Assembly (NCBI GenBank): GCA_026419785.1
Contig: JAODTK010003054.1
Span: 62,001-126,000 of the forward strand
From: Sclerodactyla briareus
Lineage: Eukaryota; Echinodermata; Holothuroidea; Dendrochirotida; Sclerodactylidae
Length of the DNA stretch: 64,000 bases
Direction of reading: 5' to 3'
Shown here: in pieces, positions 37,010-49,879 of the stretch
Layout: the number at the start of each line of letters is the position of its first letter
Position numbering within the stretch: the stretch's first letter is position 1
The notes under the pieces: generated by a model
What the model saw: only the letters and a program-made list of their open reading frames with translations
The model's database searches: none
Told to the model about the DNA's origin: nothing
Made by a program: the position numbers and the translations under genes

Positions 37010-37790
37010 ACCTGAAAGTCGAGGTCAATAGCATTAAAGGGGACACAATGGACAATAAGGGAAAACTGCAAAAACGCTAATTCTCCTACAAATTTTGGTG
37101 CCCACATGCTGATGTTCGGTCATATTATGGTAAACAGTCGTTTTTTCGGTGGTGTTCAGGAATTTTTGGTCCAATGTCCCACATTTGATGAAATTCCACA
37201 CAATGGTACTTGAAATGCATCTCTCCCCAACAAGTTCAATGATGTTCTTCCGGAGTAGTACAGTAATGGTTTTTGGGTAGAGGGTCATTGGGCTTGTTCA
37301 GGAATTTGGGCCCAGGGCCCAGTTGGCACCTAGGGCCCAATATATGATATTCTACGAAATCTATTATCTCCTACAATTCTAGTCCACAGTTGCTGATGTT
37401 CAGTCATATTGATGGTCTAATAGCCATATGTTCAGGGTGCTCAGGAAGTTGGGACCAAGCCAGGTGTGGCCTGAGGGCACATCATGCAAATTCGCAAAAT
37501 GCTTTTCCTCTTAGTAGTTTTGTGGCACAGTACTGAACATTCAGTACCATGATGGTATAACAGTCAATCTAAGGGGTGTTCAGGATCTTCGATCCAAAGG
37601 TCCCACTTGGTCCGAGGGCCCATTGCATGAAATTTCATGGTATTTCACATATTGATACTTGAATGCTCCTCCGTCCACAGTTCAATTAATTCTCAAAGTT
37701 ACATGTAATGCTCCTTGGTAAGTGTTTCGTCAGGGGTGTTCGGGAACTAGGGCCCACTCCATGTTAAATCACCAAAATGTTCCCAATTGC
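37010..37790. repeat. Diverged tandem repeat, about 145-bp unit, five copies
   Basis: The anchor GTTCAGGA..T..GG(C/T)CCA recurs near 37155, 37296, 37438, 37588 and 37738 (spacings about 141-150). Each is followed by a GGCCCA.T...TGA.AT..C block, and each pair is separated by a CCACA..TGCTGATGTTC.GTCATA-like block. The copies are strongly diverged, so the array is old. Confidence 0.65.
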
Positions 37791-37899
37791 CAAGGCATAG
37801 GTCATTGCTGAGTTTGGCATGGAGATAATCACCCCAATTTGATTCCAAATTCCAAGAAGTTCCTTCAATTACTCTATATGTCCCCATATAGGGTGGTTG

Positions 37900-38690
37900 C
37901 CCCATTCAGCCTGCAAATTCAGCCTGCAAATCCCGTCTTCCAATACCCTCACACCCCCCCCCTACGGTCAATGATTTCCAAATTACAAAATGTTTGAAAA
38001 AAATCCTAAATTCATGTAAGTACCCCCCTTTGTTTCCTCCCCCTATACTGCTGCATACTGCAACATCTATAGGGTAGTAGTCAGCCGAGAGAATCGGGGG
38101 TTTTAAATCAGGACATGCAGGTCTGCATGTACCAAGTGGATGGGAGATGAATGATAGTAGGCAACACCATCATCCCCCCACCCCCCCTAAAATTGGCCAA
38201 GATGTGACACTAATACGATGATTTTAGTGGAATTATGCTAATTTGAATATTACAACTATCTAAATAAAATGAAAGTATAAGAAGAAAAAAAAATTGCCAA
38301 ACACCTTCCACCCCTCCATCCCAAAGTCAGAATGATTTGACAGTAGTATTGCAGATGCGGCAGTAAATGCAATGTTGTTGTGGAGCAATGGACAGGCAGT
38401 GTGCCGTAGCGTAGCCTCCAGAATTATTAAATTCAGAAATTAATTTTGAGTAAAGTCAATTCCAGAGTAGCCTCTAGTATAATACAAAATAACCATAGAA
38501 AAAGGAAGGAAGGGTAAGAAACCACCGAGAGAATAGGTAGTAATTAGAATGATGTGCACATCCACTCATCCTTGAAAAAAGAATAGGTGGAAATCAGAAA
38601 CGGTTAGTGCAATTGCAATCAGTTATATAAATTAGGAAAATAGTATGAGGGTTGAAAAATATAAGTGCATTTGCAATTCAGCAACAGCCA
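37900..38690. other. Stretch without a recognised gene
   Basis: C-rich runs and AT-rich DNA. The part from about 38380 on has loose similarity to the 334-bp repeats that follow. Confidence 0.35.
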
Positions 38691-38692
38691 AC

Positions 38693-39400
38693 AATCCCCA
38701 CTGCCTCCCTAGCAAGTGTAAGGCACGCCCTGCATTATTATTTGTATAGAACATGCCCAATATGAGTATGAGTTTTCCCTCATGATATGTCACCTAATAT
38801 GATGATTTGGCCTATATAGAAATGGTGGTAACGTTGTGAGTGTGAATATGAAAGGGACGACCTCCTCCCAAAATTATTGAAGGAATTCATGGCATTAGAA
38901 GAAGGATAACTGCCGAACCGAAAAAATCCTCCTACCACCATGGGTTCTTCCCACCCCTCCCTCTTAGAAAAATGGAATGAATGTGTTTGAAAAATAGTAC
39001 AGTGCAATTGCAATTGCAAAGCAACAATCCCCACTGCCTCCCTAGCAAGTGTAAGGCACGCCCTGCATTATTATTTGTATAGAACATGCCCAATATGAGT
39101 ATGAGTTTTCCCTCATGATATGTCACCTAATATGATGATTTGGCCTATATAGAAATGGTGGTAACGTTGTGAGTGTGAATATGAAAGGGACGACCTCCTC
39201 CCAAAATTATTGAAGGAATTCATGGCATTAGAAGAAGGATAACTGCCGAACCGAAAAAATCCTCCTACCACCATGGGTTCTTCCCACCCCTCCCTCTTAG
39301 AAAAATGGAATGAATGTGTTTGAAAAATATACAGTGCAATGCAATTCAGCTACTGCCAACAATCCCACTGATTCCTTAAGCCACAAAGTGTGAGGCAGCT
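38693..39400. repeat. 334-bp tandem repeat: two near-identical copies plus a diverged third
   Basis: AATCCCCACTGCCTCCCTAG begins at 38693 and again at 39027. By eye I found no difference between the copies over about 300 bases. A third start, AATCCCACTGATTCC at about 39360, is clearly diverged. Short frames in the two copies are the same by duplication and are not evidence of coding. Confidence 0.85.
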
Positions 39401-39665
39401 ATACGTTGATGATTCATAAGAACAATGCTCAATATGGAAATGAGTTGACCCTTTCCCCGAGAAAACCTGCCAACCCCAACCCCGAAGACAAAATGCAGTG
39501 AGTGCAATTGTGATAATGATAGCTTGTGTGGTTAATGCGCGGAGGAATATGAGACACCTCCCCTCTGAAAGTGTTCGATCAAGTACAATAGAAAAAATAC
39601 GTGGTAACAATTACCGTGGTAACAATCGCCCTGAGCTGGGATAGGGAGTGGGGATAGTGTGAAGC

Positions 39666-40668
39666 ATGGCGTCAACAATGTGGGGACGGGGGTGACATGT
39701 CCCACCACTTCAAAGTGGGGGATATCATATCGTTTTAAGCCCCCCCTCCCCCACTTTTCTGGACCGTAATAAAAAAGAATTAGGCACATTCCCGATTTGT
39801 ATCATCCAACGATTCAATAATCGCGTTGGACAATTGTTCTGGAAGTCCACTAATACCAGGTGCGGACCCCAGGTTGAAGATCTAGACCCGACTAGGCGAA
39901 TGGAAGGATTACCCATGTTTTCAACCGAGTTCTCTCGAATATTAAATCGAATATCCAAAAGTGCAAGATTTTTCAAGTGTTTCGCGCGCAACTGGCGTTT
40001 TTCTTCAGGCGTTGTAGGTTAAATCTGGCAATTAAATGCTTCCAATCCTTTCGTTCCCTCGATTAATTTCGAAGCCTTGGGGCAGACGGCCCCCCCCCTC
40101 ACAATTTTTCTGACATGAAAACTCAGACGAAATTCGTGTAGAATTGGGAAGGAAAATAGCAAAGTTAAAAAATGCTGAATTTTTTGGCAGTCTTTTTCTA
40201 TAAAATGCCGGGAAACTGCATTTTTTTCGCGCGCGCTTCGCGCTCCGGTGACTGGAGGAGGGGGGGAACTTTAAATTCGGGTACAAGCTTTCTGCTCCCA
40301 AATTGGAGTGGTCCCGTACGCCTATTTCTTTTCCCCTCGATCCCCCATAGACCGTTCGGTAGACCCCTGATCCCACGCAAACAAAGCCAGAGTAGAAAAG
40401 GTAAGAAGAAATTACCATGTGTGATACTCGGTAAATCATCTTAGTATGCACAATGACAACTTTTTGTCTGTCTTTTACTCAAATCACACTAGAGATGGGT
40501 GCTATGAGCCTGGCACAAGTGCCGTTTCCGTCGCTCTGAGGGTATTAAAATCTGAAATTTTCTGGGAGTAGCGCTCCGCGCCACCCCACTGTGCCTCCGC
40601 AAGATGGTCTTTGCCTTCGATGTGTCCCCCCAACTTTTCGGAACGCTCTGACACCCCTGGTATGAGGT
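39666..40668. mobile_element. 1-kb non-autonomous hAT-like element, copy 1
   Basis: Collinear with 42450-43443 over its length: a GGGGACGGGGG start, GGACCGT.ATAAAAAA, CCAGGTGCGGACCCCAGGT, GGATTACCCATGTT, TTCGCGCGC..TTCGCGC, GACCGTTCGGTAGACCCCTG, CCCACGCAAACAAAGCCAGAGTA and AGTGCCGTTTCCGTCG. It starts TGGCGTC and ends GACACCCCTG, degraded inverted termini. The flanks GTGTGAAG and GTATGAGG match at 6 of 8 positions, as expected for an old 8-bp hAT target duplication. No transposase. Confidence 0.65.
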
Positions 40669-40669
40669 A

Positions 40670-41023
40670 CCTCAGGATCAACAATCTGTGCACAGTAGCC
40701 GAAGACCCATGATTTGTGGAAAAATTAAGTATTGCAACACTAGCTAGTGTTTTCCACACTCAGAGCTGGCATTGAAAAAAAGGTTATTTTGGGGCTCAGA
40801 TGTCATTGCTCAAAAGCTGATGGGCATGGCTTTCGTGGCCTCTTGGCTCCGGTCACCTCTTGCATAAATGGCTGCACCTATTGCCAATGTGCAGCCTCCA
40901 CCACTGCATCGTTCATCCTCTAAGCCTATTGCTATTGCCTCATCTAGGAATCCTGACCATTTGATCTTGGATGAGCACCAGCGATAACTCACCTACTCAA
41001 GAAGTGGTCAGATGATATCAAGG
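40670..41023. other. Short stretch without a recognised gene
   Basis: A 60-codon minus-strand frame (40810-40992) has no known domain. Confidence 0.3.
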
Positions 41024-41271
41024 CAGGGGTGTAATCCCAACCTGTTCCCAGGACGGACATGTACGTCTCCATGCATCCACCACTCAGTGAATCCCAGGTT
41101 CCGACCACTTTCTCAGAACCTGGAGAAGCAAAAGGATTCATGCTGCATGTGACTGTTTACAGTCGACTGCCAGAACTTATTGTGAAACCATTCCCATACA
41201 GAACTCACATTTCCTCAGCACATGCGCAATTTAGCAGAACCAGGGAAGCAGCCACACTGAAATAATGGGCA
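41024..41271. repeat. Dispersed repeat, copy 2 (partner at 2471-2735)
   Basis: Begins CAGGGGTGTAATCCCAACC and follows the same block order as the copy in the CCM2 intron. The 68-codon open frame here is not conserved in the partner. Confidence 0.45.
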
Positions 41272-41734
41272 TGTCTCTGTATGGTTACAGCTATGGCTGA
41301 TTGATTACATTAATCGCAACAAATTTTTATGTGAGCACGAGATGGGTAGGTGATCTAATCAGATTTCGGGCACCAAACACCATAATGAATAAGTAATTTG
41401 CCTATTCCATAAATTTGATTGTTTACCCTCGTTAGCAACAATACGCCAAGAACATATACGAGCTATAATGATGTGGTTTGGCATATTTTCAAGATTACAG
41501 GTTCATGAACTGACTAGATTTCTGCATAAAAATATGCGAACTAGGTGGACTAATTAACGAATTTTACGATAGGCATTCTAGTGGGTGGAAATTTTCTCTC
41601 AGAATTGCTAAAAACTAGTAACTACATCCTTCAACCAAACATGTCATAGTTAGCTAGTCATTGCTTTTATTTGATGGAAAAAACCACTTGATTTCCCAGC
41701 GAGACACTTGTGCAGATCACCACGCCTCGTTCTC

Positions 41735-41990
41735 CCTCATTTGGTTATTCTTTGATGGATGTTGACCAAACTGAGTGGCAATGTTCATTGACTGCTCAGA
41801 ACATCTTTGGCCAATATGAAAGATCAACGTCAAAGGTGTTCCCAGGGGCACAAATCTGCACAATAGGCTATTGTTTGAAACTGCCTTCTTGACATCATGA
41901 TCTCGAACATATACACATTATTTCAAGTTTGTCTGGTTCATTTGTGCATTCGAGTTACACCACCTTGGTGTCCTGTTTTTACGGGAAAGA
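41735..41990. repeat. Dispersed repeat (partner at 62490-62720)
   Basis: GTTGACCAAACTGAGT(G/A)GCAATGTT.ATTGACTGCT, then GATCAA.GTC.AAGGT, AGGGGCACAA, GCTATTGTTTGAAAC.GCCTTCTTG and GGTTCATT.GTG occur in the same order in both copies. Confidence 0.65.
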
Positions 41991-42449
41991 TCCTGCTCCC
42001 ATATGATTTAGGCCTACTTGTGTTTACTTAATCACGTTTTCAATATTCTGAATTATTTTATAGCCGACTCCATCTGAAACCCATTATACTCACGCTTCCA
42101 AACCTAATCAACCACCGGTGTTTACATAAGGGTTATACACGAAAATAACAATTCGCAGCACGCCGAATCAATTGAGTGCGCCATTCTAGTCTAAATTCAG
42201 GCAACTGCAGAGCCTACTTTTCAGTTTGTCTTCATTAATAATTCTTGCTTAACCAATGCGAATTGCCTAAAAGTTTGGTCAAGCCCGAATTTTGAGGAAT
42301 ATTTGATGCTTAGATTCCACCAAAATTACGTACCGGTCCAATGGCTTTTGCCCCTGAACCGGACTATTCACCGAGTGCCAAACATATTTTATTGAATGCC
42401 CCCAGAATGTGAGAGAATATGGTTCCTTAATAGGGATTGTAAATGAACT

Positions 42450-43443
42450 TCAATGGAATGGGCGTCAAAGGGGGGGGACGGGGGGACACAATAGCAAATG
42501 TCCCCCCACTTTCAAAAGTGGGGGGGATATAATATCGTTTGTCCCCCCACTTTTCCGGACCGTGATAAAAAATAATAAGCACATGCACGATTGTGTATCA
42601 CTGGTCTAAACTGGATTCAATTTTGTCTAACCAAACCATAATCGCGTTAGAAATTGTCTCAAGTCCACTAATTCCAGGTGCGGACCCCAGGTAAAGGTCT
42701 GGACCCGACTAGGGCCGAAGTGGAGGATTACCCATGTTCCAACCGAGTGTTCGAATTTCAAGCGAATAGCCAAAAGTTCCTAATTCATCAAGTGTTTCGC
42801 GCGCAATGCGTTTTTTCTTCCAGGCGTTGTAGGCTAAATATGCGATGTAATGCTTCGAATCATTTTGTTCACTCGATTGATTTCAGAAACCTTGGGGGCA
42901 GACTCCCCCCCCCCCCCCATTTTTCTGAGATGAAAAATTTGGGCGAAAATTCATGGGAAATATGGGAAGGAAAAAGCAAAGTGATTTTTTTTTTTTTTGC
43001 AGACTTTTCGATACATGCTCGGAGAACATGCAATTTTTTTTCGCGCGCTTCGCGCGCGCCGGTAGTCCCAATGATTGAGACTGTAAAATTCGGGTACAAA
43101 TCTTCTGCTCCCACCCTTCGATCCCACCAGAGACCGTTCGGTAGACCCCTGGATCCCACGCAAACAAAGCCAGAGTAAAAAAGGTAATAAAAAACGCCAT
43201 GTGTGATAATCGGTAAATCATCTAGTATGCACAATGACAACTTTTTTGTCTGCCTTTTACTCAAAACACAAATGTAGATGGGTGCTATTGAGCCTGGCGA
43301 GTGCCGTTTCCGTCGATCTGGAGGGTATGGAAATCTGAAATTTTCTGTACGCCTCCGCGCCAACCGGTGGGGGCGCTCCGCGTAGATGGTCATTTGCGTT
43401 CGATATGTCCCCCCACTTTTCGAACGCTCCGACGCCCCTGTCA
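42450..43443. mobile_element. 1-kb non-autonomous hAT-like element, copy 2
   Basis: Second copy of the element at 39666. It starts near ATGGGCGTC and ends GACGCCCCTG (complement CAGGGGCGTC). TCAATG occurs on both sides (left about 42443, right 43444), a likely target duplication. It includes a hairpin-core unit at 43357 and a CGCGCGCTTCGCGCGCG palindrome at about 43041. The direct orientation and 2.8-kb spacing relative to copy 1 are notable. Confidence 0.65.
43357..43376. repeat. Hairpin-core repeat copy
   Basis: GCGCCAACCGGTGGGGGCGC followed by TCCGC; the right arm is changed at one base. Lies at the right end of hAT-like copy 2. Confidence 0.7.
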
Positions 43444-43499
43444 ATGAGATATGGGCAACTAGATTTGGGTGATTTCAATCGGATATTATACCATCCCAC

Positions 43500-44200
43500 T
43501 ATTTCAATGTCCAACGCCCTACGAAATTATGGCTACGCCCCTGCATCAGCTCCGTAAATTAGGAGGCCTTATCCTTCCAAAATTTCTGTGTATACACGTG
43601 CCAACCGATCTGGCTCCCCCCTTGAAAAGTGGCTTGACGACCCCATGAAATCCTCCCCCCCCCCCACCTCTACTCCCCAGCGCGGCCCCACTTAAAAATC
43701 CTGGCTACGCCACTGGATGGAAGTACCAAAAGAACAGTTTCTTGCAATCTGAGTGACCTATTTCTCTCCAAATTTTCTCAACGATCCGTGCCAAGCGATT
43801 TTGGCGCTCCGTATTGATACCCGACAGAATCACCAACCACATTTCACAACGGCTGTGTACATTCACATATTGTCACTTCACCGGTCAGATAATAATGGCT
43901 GGAATGCAGTGGGTTGGGTTCATAGCTCCAGCTGTTCAAGTTAGCTGTAAACTTGTAGTGGGTTATATGTACTCAGTGGGTTTGTAATCACTTGCTGACA
44001 TGTTCTCTCACGGTGGCCTTAGATGCTGTGTTGCTAATTATCCGCGTATATGCCGCAGAGTAACAGTTCTTCAACATTTTTGGTATGAAAACCCATAATT
44101 TCTAATTCACGATACGCGCCAACCAATGGTGGCGCTCCGCTTGGATAGTAAATTGCAGACCACCTTGCCCCCCCCCCTCACATTCGTGAACGGATTCGCC
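43500..44200. repeat. Cluster of degraded repeats with hAT-like right ends; homologous to 54130-55260
   Basis: Right-end motifs GGCTACGCCCCTG (about 43520) and GGCTACGCCACTG (about 43716) are present. From 43762 to 44185 the sequence is collinear with 54130-54230 joined to 54830-55250: TTTCTCAACGAT.CGTGCCAAGCGAT, CATACCCG.CA, GGTCAGATA.TAATG, AGTGGGTTGGGTTC.TAG, GTTTGTAATCACTT(G/C)CTGACAT and TTGGATAGTAAATTGCAG. A hairpin core lies at 44116-44135. Confidence 0.65.
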
Positions 44201-47200
44201 GCTCCTGGAAATTCACAGCAAATTCCTGACAACTCTGCTGCCAGTTAATTGAATGTTGGTCTACTAATGATAACAAAGTACCTACCCCATAGCGTGGCAG
44301 TCGTCTAGTACATTCATTCATCGGCAGTTATGACATACTTTCCTTTTTCACGCATTTGAGGAAAAAATATCATTGGTGTATTAATTGCGAAGTACTTGTT
44401 GGATAGGCATGGTAGCAATTTTCTTTTGAGAATTTCCCCACAGGACGGATACAACGCGATAAAAGGTGTACAAAGTGTATTGATTTACTACTTCTTGTCT
44501 CATTTCAGTTCATAATTATCCACATCTACTCCTGACCTATCTGATGGATCAGAGTGTGAGACGAGGCAGAAAAACGTGGACGTGGCAGATCGTTTGATTG
44601 ATTGGGTATCAGATTAACGTTGTCTCATTTTCGTCAGTACATATTTTCTTTTTTATCTGCGTACTCTTTCATATATTGAAGCAGATACTGGTGACAAATT
44701 TTGCAGTAGTTGTAGATTAATTATACATACACAGCAGATAAATCTTCAAATCAAATTATTATGAAGCTCAGTAGAGAGGAGGGGGAATTGATCAGGAAAA
44801 TGATTAACCAGTTTCATACTCACTCCACTATTATTTACTATAGTCAGTTCGTAACTTCCAATAGCAGACTCCACGTTGCCTATATTCAGTTGGCCTTACA
44901 AGCACCGGCGTTGCCAGAGGTGAGAGAATGGGGGTGGCACTTCCCTTCCCGAACAAGTTTAAATATAGGGTATGACAAAATGTGGATTTGCATATAGGTT
45001 GTTCTTCTCGAAATAATATATAGCCTTCAGGCTGGCAATAATTTCATCGCAAATTATATAGCAAATATGTACCAGGAATGTAGTACTCCAAAAATTGAAA
45101 TTTCACTGCAAACGTCATATCAAATGTAGCATCAATTGCGTGCGGCACTGACACTAATATATCCTCCTCTTTGCCCACCCTCCCAGGGCGGCGATCACAA
45201 AGTTACTCGAAATCCCCCCCCCCCCAGTGATATCACTGTACCCCCTTCCCCTTGCACCGAAAGTCGGGGAAGCCACCGCCTTGCGATAACATTCAGCGAA
45301 GAGTATAGCTTGCTACGCCGTGAGATGAAGATGGTGGTTCGTCTCACAATATTAAGGAATAACGTACCATATCTGAGGCATCATTCGTTCACTTGATCCT
45401 CAACCCAACGATCGATATGTTCGGGTTCTCGAATACGGTCGCTATGGTATAGTAATGCAAAATTCGTTCTGATAAACTCTGGTACGATTGGTTGGCAAAC
45501 GGACCCTCCATTATTCGTCGGGTGTTACGAGACCATTTTGCTTATCAGCAAATATAACAAAGGTGTGGGACCAAAGAACAGTTCGATATTGTTTACCCAT
45601 TATGATCGGAAAGAGTATGATATATCGATGCACAATCAGATGCATATTAGAATGAATTCCGTCGTGATGTCACGCAAATAGCAGTGTTGATTATTCGAAG
45701 GGGGTTTGAGACGACTCCCGACTTATAATGTAATGCCTATTTCGTTAAGACGGGAAATTCGTGTGTGTGTTTTGTGTTTGTGTGTGCGTGCGTATGCGGG
45801 TATGTGCGTGTGTGTGGGGTGTGTTAACAACAGCAAACTACGAAAGAGATGTGTTCGATAACGTCTCCCAGGAATCAGTTTTTACTTCAACAGAGGAGAG
45901 ATGTATTCCCAACTTATGTTTGCCACCTGATGAACATGTCTAATACTACTCTACTATAATGGGACATTTCACAGAGTTTTTTTCTTCACAAGAGTTTTTT
46001 TTTCAATTGGGATTTCCAGACAAATGCTATTTCGCATATGAAAGGCGCTGGCAGTGCTGGACAATCCGTTGTAGGATGCAGAGGCTGGTAGCCTCCACCT
46101 AAAATGGATTCCTCACAGCTATCCATTATTACGAATACTCCACTCTGATTGGTCGACTGGCTATTTCTAGTCATCCGTTATTTTTGCAATTACAGGCAGC
46201 TGATCTCAACAATCAATTAGTTACCGTATTTGCTTAGGAATATAAAGTTATACGGTATGTATCTCTACAGAGGTTACTCGTTTCTTTTATTTGGGGGTAA
46301 TATAGCAGAGATGAAGAGAAGTCTTTCGACTTATGTCGTGTAATAAACAGTCTGGACTCAAAATTAAGCTTTATACTGTTGTTTAACTGGAGTAGAAGTC
46401 TCACAATACCGCTTTATCCATTGAACAACACGTATCCGTACATGACATGTATATACATTTGTATTGTTATGACTGGGGAGTGGTGGTGGCTGATAACTAT
46501 AGTATACGCCTTTGTAGTTAGGTCATTACTCGCTGTTTCGAGTTACACGTGAAAGATGAGGGATACAGGCACCGTCTATGTCAGCCTGCTAGGTGGTTAC
46601 GAATTGACGCGTAAAACCTCATCTCACTGCAACGGTTGCATTACATTTTTCTTTTTTCCTACACAATCCGGGATGTGTCCTCTACTTGTACAGGTTGTGT
46701 ATTTATATTCCACAATATTACGGTCCTAAAAACGTGAATGAGTCATATTCACCAGTTGACTGGTTTGTCTAATTGGTGAGGTGCTGACTTGTCAAGATAT
46801 CCGTTTTACAGACATACAGACACTGATTTACTCTAAGTATCAACTCTTATTGAGTTACTCTGCATAGGGTGGCAAGAAGTTCCTTGGATGGACTTCCTTT
46901 GTTATTATTGAACATTTTATGAGACCTGTAATAGTTATTACTCCATTCCAATCCTTGGTACTCTTGAAATGGCGAACACTGTCTGTGATAACCGTTGGAT
47001 TTTTATCGAAATTTTCCTTGAAATAATAAGTATACAACACATGCTGTTAGAATGGACTGGTTAATAATGTTGTACAATAAAGCGCCTCCATGTAATAATA
47101 TTTAAGGGAATCATGTTAAATGTGACGATAAAAGCATGATCATCACAAGCAATGGCGTTTCAAATAACTAAAAAAGCCTGCGTATGTACACCGAGCCTAA

Positions 47201-47578
47201 ATTCGTACCTTAGGTGGACTGATAATCATGCTGACCATAATCTAAAGTCATTAGAATATTTCAATATTTGAAATATAACTGCGTTTATTTCGTTTTGAGT
47301 TATCGATAGATGGAGTACCCTTTTTGCAGTAATTAACGCACTCCATGGCTTATTTGCACGCACTTTCGCAATGTTTTACAGACGTAGGCCTTATATATAG
47401 ATATATGAAAAAGGAAGAAGAACAAACGACTGCATGATAATATGTGTTTTTAATATATAGTGTTAACGGTTACTTGGGTACACTTACAGTTAGACACGTT
47501 CACACAGTGCACGGACAAGGAGCTGAATGATCTCCGGAATTCCTCTGACGAAAATTACACACGCCACTATAGGACGAG
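44200..47578. other. Stretch without a recognised gene
   Basis: Apart from the GT-rich tract at 45758-45825, I found no domain, RNA gene or transposon terminus that I could support. Confidence 0.35.
45758..45825. repeat. Impure (GT)n tract
   Basis: GT/GC dinucleotides with interruptions; potential Z-DNA former. Confidence 0.8.
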
Positions 47579-47702
47579 ACATACATACATACATCATACA
47601 TACATACATACAACATACATACATACATACTACATACATACATACATACCATACATACATACATACAGACATACATACATACATACCATACATACATACA
47701 TA
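47579..47702. repeat. (CATA)n microsatellite with regular interruptions
   Basis: Blocks of four to five CATA units are separated by single-base changes about every 20 bp. Confidence 0.95.
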
Positions 47703-48183
47703 GTTTCCTTGTTTATTGCATTTTATCCACTGTAATGAACAATACTGACGTGATACAATACATGCGGATACAATATAATGGAATACAATGCTTGTTTGAA
47801 AGTGAAGTTACAAAGACTACGCAAATCCATAGCTTCGCATATCAGCCATTGATAGTGTGGCCAAAAAGCCTCGCCCGTTTTTTTCCACACTTTACTGGAC
47901 CCGATAGAAGCACTAATGCTGGCATTTTAAGTCCAAAGCATTCCTTTTGTATTGTTGAATCCCAGCAAACGCTAGCCTGCGACAACGCGCTTGTGGACAC
48001 TCCCAAGGCTACCAATGACGAAGACAATAGTTGTACAAGTATACCTTGTGTCCAGCGTAATAAGATTATTCAACGGTTTGATATTTTCGAAACTTAGACT
48101 CGTACGTTTTATCAATGAATGCCTCAAATGGGCAAGAAATTTCAATGATAAACAATTTCAAAGTACGCTGATCCGGTTTTCAG

Positions 48184-48296
48184 TGGTACATACAGACATA
48201 CATACATACATACTACATACATACATACATACATACCATACATACATACATACATACATACATACATACATACATACATTACATACATACATACAT
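48184..48296. repeat. (CATA)n microsatellite, second array
   Basis: Same motif and orientation as 47579-47702, with TAC/CC interruptions. It lies about 40 bp upstream of a non-LTR reverse-transcriptase fragment. Confidence 0.95.
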
Positions 48297-48334
48297 GAAT
48301 TCGTGACGAGTATTCATCCCCTAAAGACGTGAGT

Positions 48335-49205
48335 TTCTCAGTACCCCCAAGCAGGTAGCGGTCAAACACTGTACTCAGCCTACGCATCTACGATGCAGAA
48401 GTGCATTCCAAGAGACATTGGATTATACAGCTACGCTGATGACCACGCCATAAAGAAGAGTTTCCCTGGGTCTGACCGAGAGGTTGAGTCAGCTACGGAA
48501 GCTCAAATGGAGAAATTCCTAGGGCATGTCAAATCCTGGATGGGACGAAACACGTTTGAAAAAATGGGTGCAAAAGACGACATCATCAGATATTTGGTGT
48601 GCAATTAGATGAGAATGTCTTTGAACTTACCTATACAGGGTAAATGTAGGACCGCAATGAATATTTATCATCGCATCGCAAATATTATGAAATCTCACTA
48701 CTGAGGCGTGTAAGCAAGTGGTTCATGGCCTATTATATCTCATATCGATTACTGCAAACGCAATGTATTATGGTCTCACCGACTGTGGATATTAAGTGAT
48801 TACAGCGCGTCCAGAATATGGCTGCCAAACTGATTTTGAGTAGACATAGGTCAGACAGCTCTCTGCAGTGTCTGAAGAAGTTGCATTGGCTCCCGTTTCC
48901 CTCGTATCCATTTTTAAATACTCACAATTGTTTGGAAGTGTCTCAATGGACAAGCCCCTGATTATCTCAGAGTTATACTGCACAGAAGCAACCCAAGAAG
49001 GGAACTGAGGTCTAGTCGAAAGTCCAATCTTTTTGTTCCTAGGTCTAGGTGTAAGAAACGTACGTAAAAACGTACCCACACCTCTGGATTTCGAATAGGA
49101 TCCGGCATTTTCACAAGCTCAAACAACGTTCCGCTTTTAACACCTATAAGAGATCACCTACTGCAGAAATCCATGAACGTTTTTAAGATGAACGGAATCC
49201 TACTC
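48335..49205 (+). mobile_element. Non-LTR (CR1/L2-like) retrotransposon 3' fragment
   Basis: The frame to 48608 gives LYSAYASTMQKCIPRDIGLY followed by SYADDHAIKKSFPGSDREVE, the (F/Y)ADDHA catalytic motif with the family-typical AIKKSF, and a region equivalent to W(M/D)..N....N..KTE. After a break, LQRVQNMAAKLIL (48800s) and LKKLHWLP (48877) form the usual 3' landmarks. 5' truncated and frameshifted. The strand and family differ from the Jockey/Nimb-like element just downstream. Confidence 0.75.
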
Positions 49206-49879
49206 CTATCGTGAGTGTCTTAATTACGTCTCAACCATTTGTACTGACACGCCCAAAAGGTTTTGGTCCTTCATAATGCGCCTCAAGGTTGATTCCAAAG
49301 GTATCACCACTTGAGAGATGGAGCCAATCTGGTCGCCAACAAAGCCGAAAATCTGGTTTATAATATATCTCCGCGACACTGGAAGTGTCCGGGGATATTA
49401 TGGTTGTGGGTGTGTAGCAGCCGCCGTCGTCCCAGGCTCCGCCGCCGCCGCCGGAAACTTTAGGCGTTAGCGCAATAACCCTTTAACGCTGTATCCGATT
49501 GATCTGAACGAAACATGTTGGACTAGGTGAAATCTCGGATAGAGTTCGTGAAGTGGGCATCACCGCAAAGCTGGGAGCCACTAATTCGCATAATTTACGC
49601 GAAATTTTCAAGTAGTCAGATTTGAACGAAACTTGGTGGGTACGGACTACAATTGATCCCGAGAGTGTGGAAGTCATTTCAAGGTCATCGGAGGTCAAAT
49701 TTGCAGAATTTATGCGATTCCCCAAACTTCCATGGATCACAACAACACTTGGTTGGTGTGGGTAAATTTGTTCCTGACCAAAATGGAGGTCTTCATTGGG
49801 TCTTGGATACTTTTTCCCACTGATGGCTCAAGAGCGGGGATGTACACGTGGGCGGTCTACCGCCTACACATGACTAGTT
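49206..49879. repeat. Repeat-derived DNA with CCG tract and AGGTCA motifs
   Basis: A GCCGCCGCCGCCG tract (about 49440) is followed by TTAGGCGTTAGCGCAATAAC and two loosely repeated GATTTGAACGAAAC(T/A)TGGTGGG-type blocks. TTTCAAGGTCATCGGAGGTCAA follows at about 49677. No open frame with a known domain. Confidence 0.45.
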
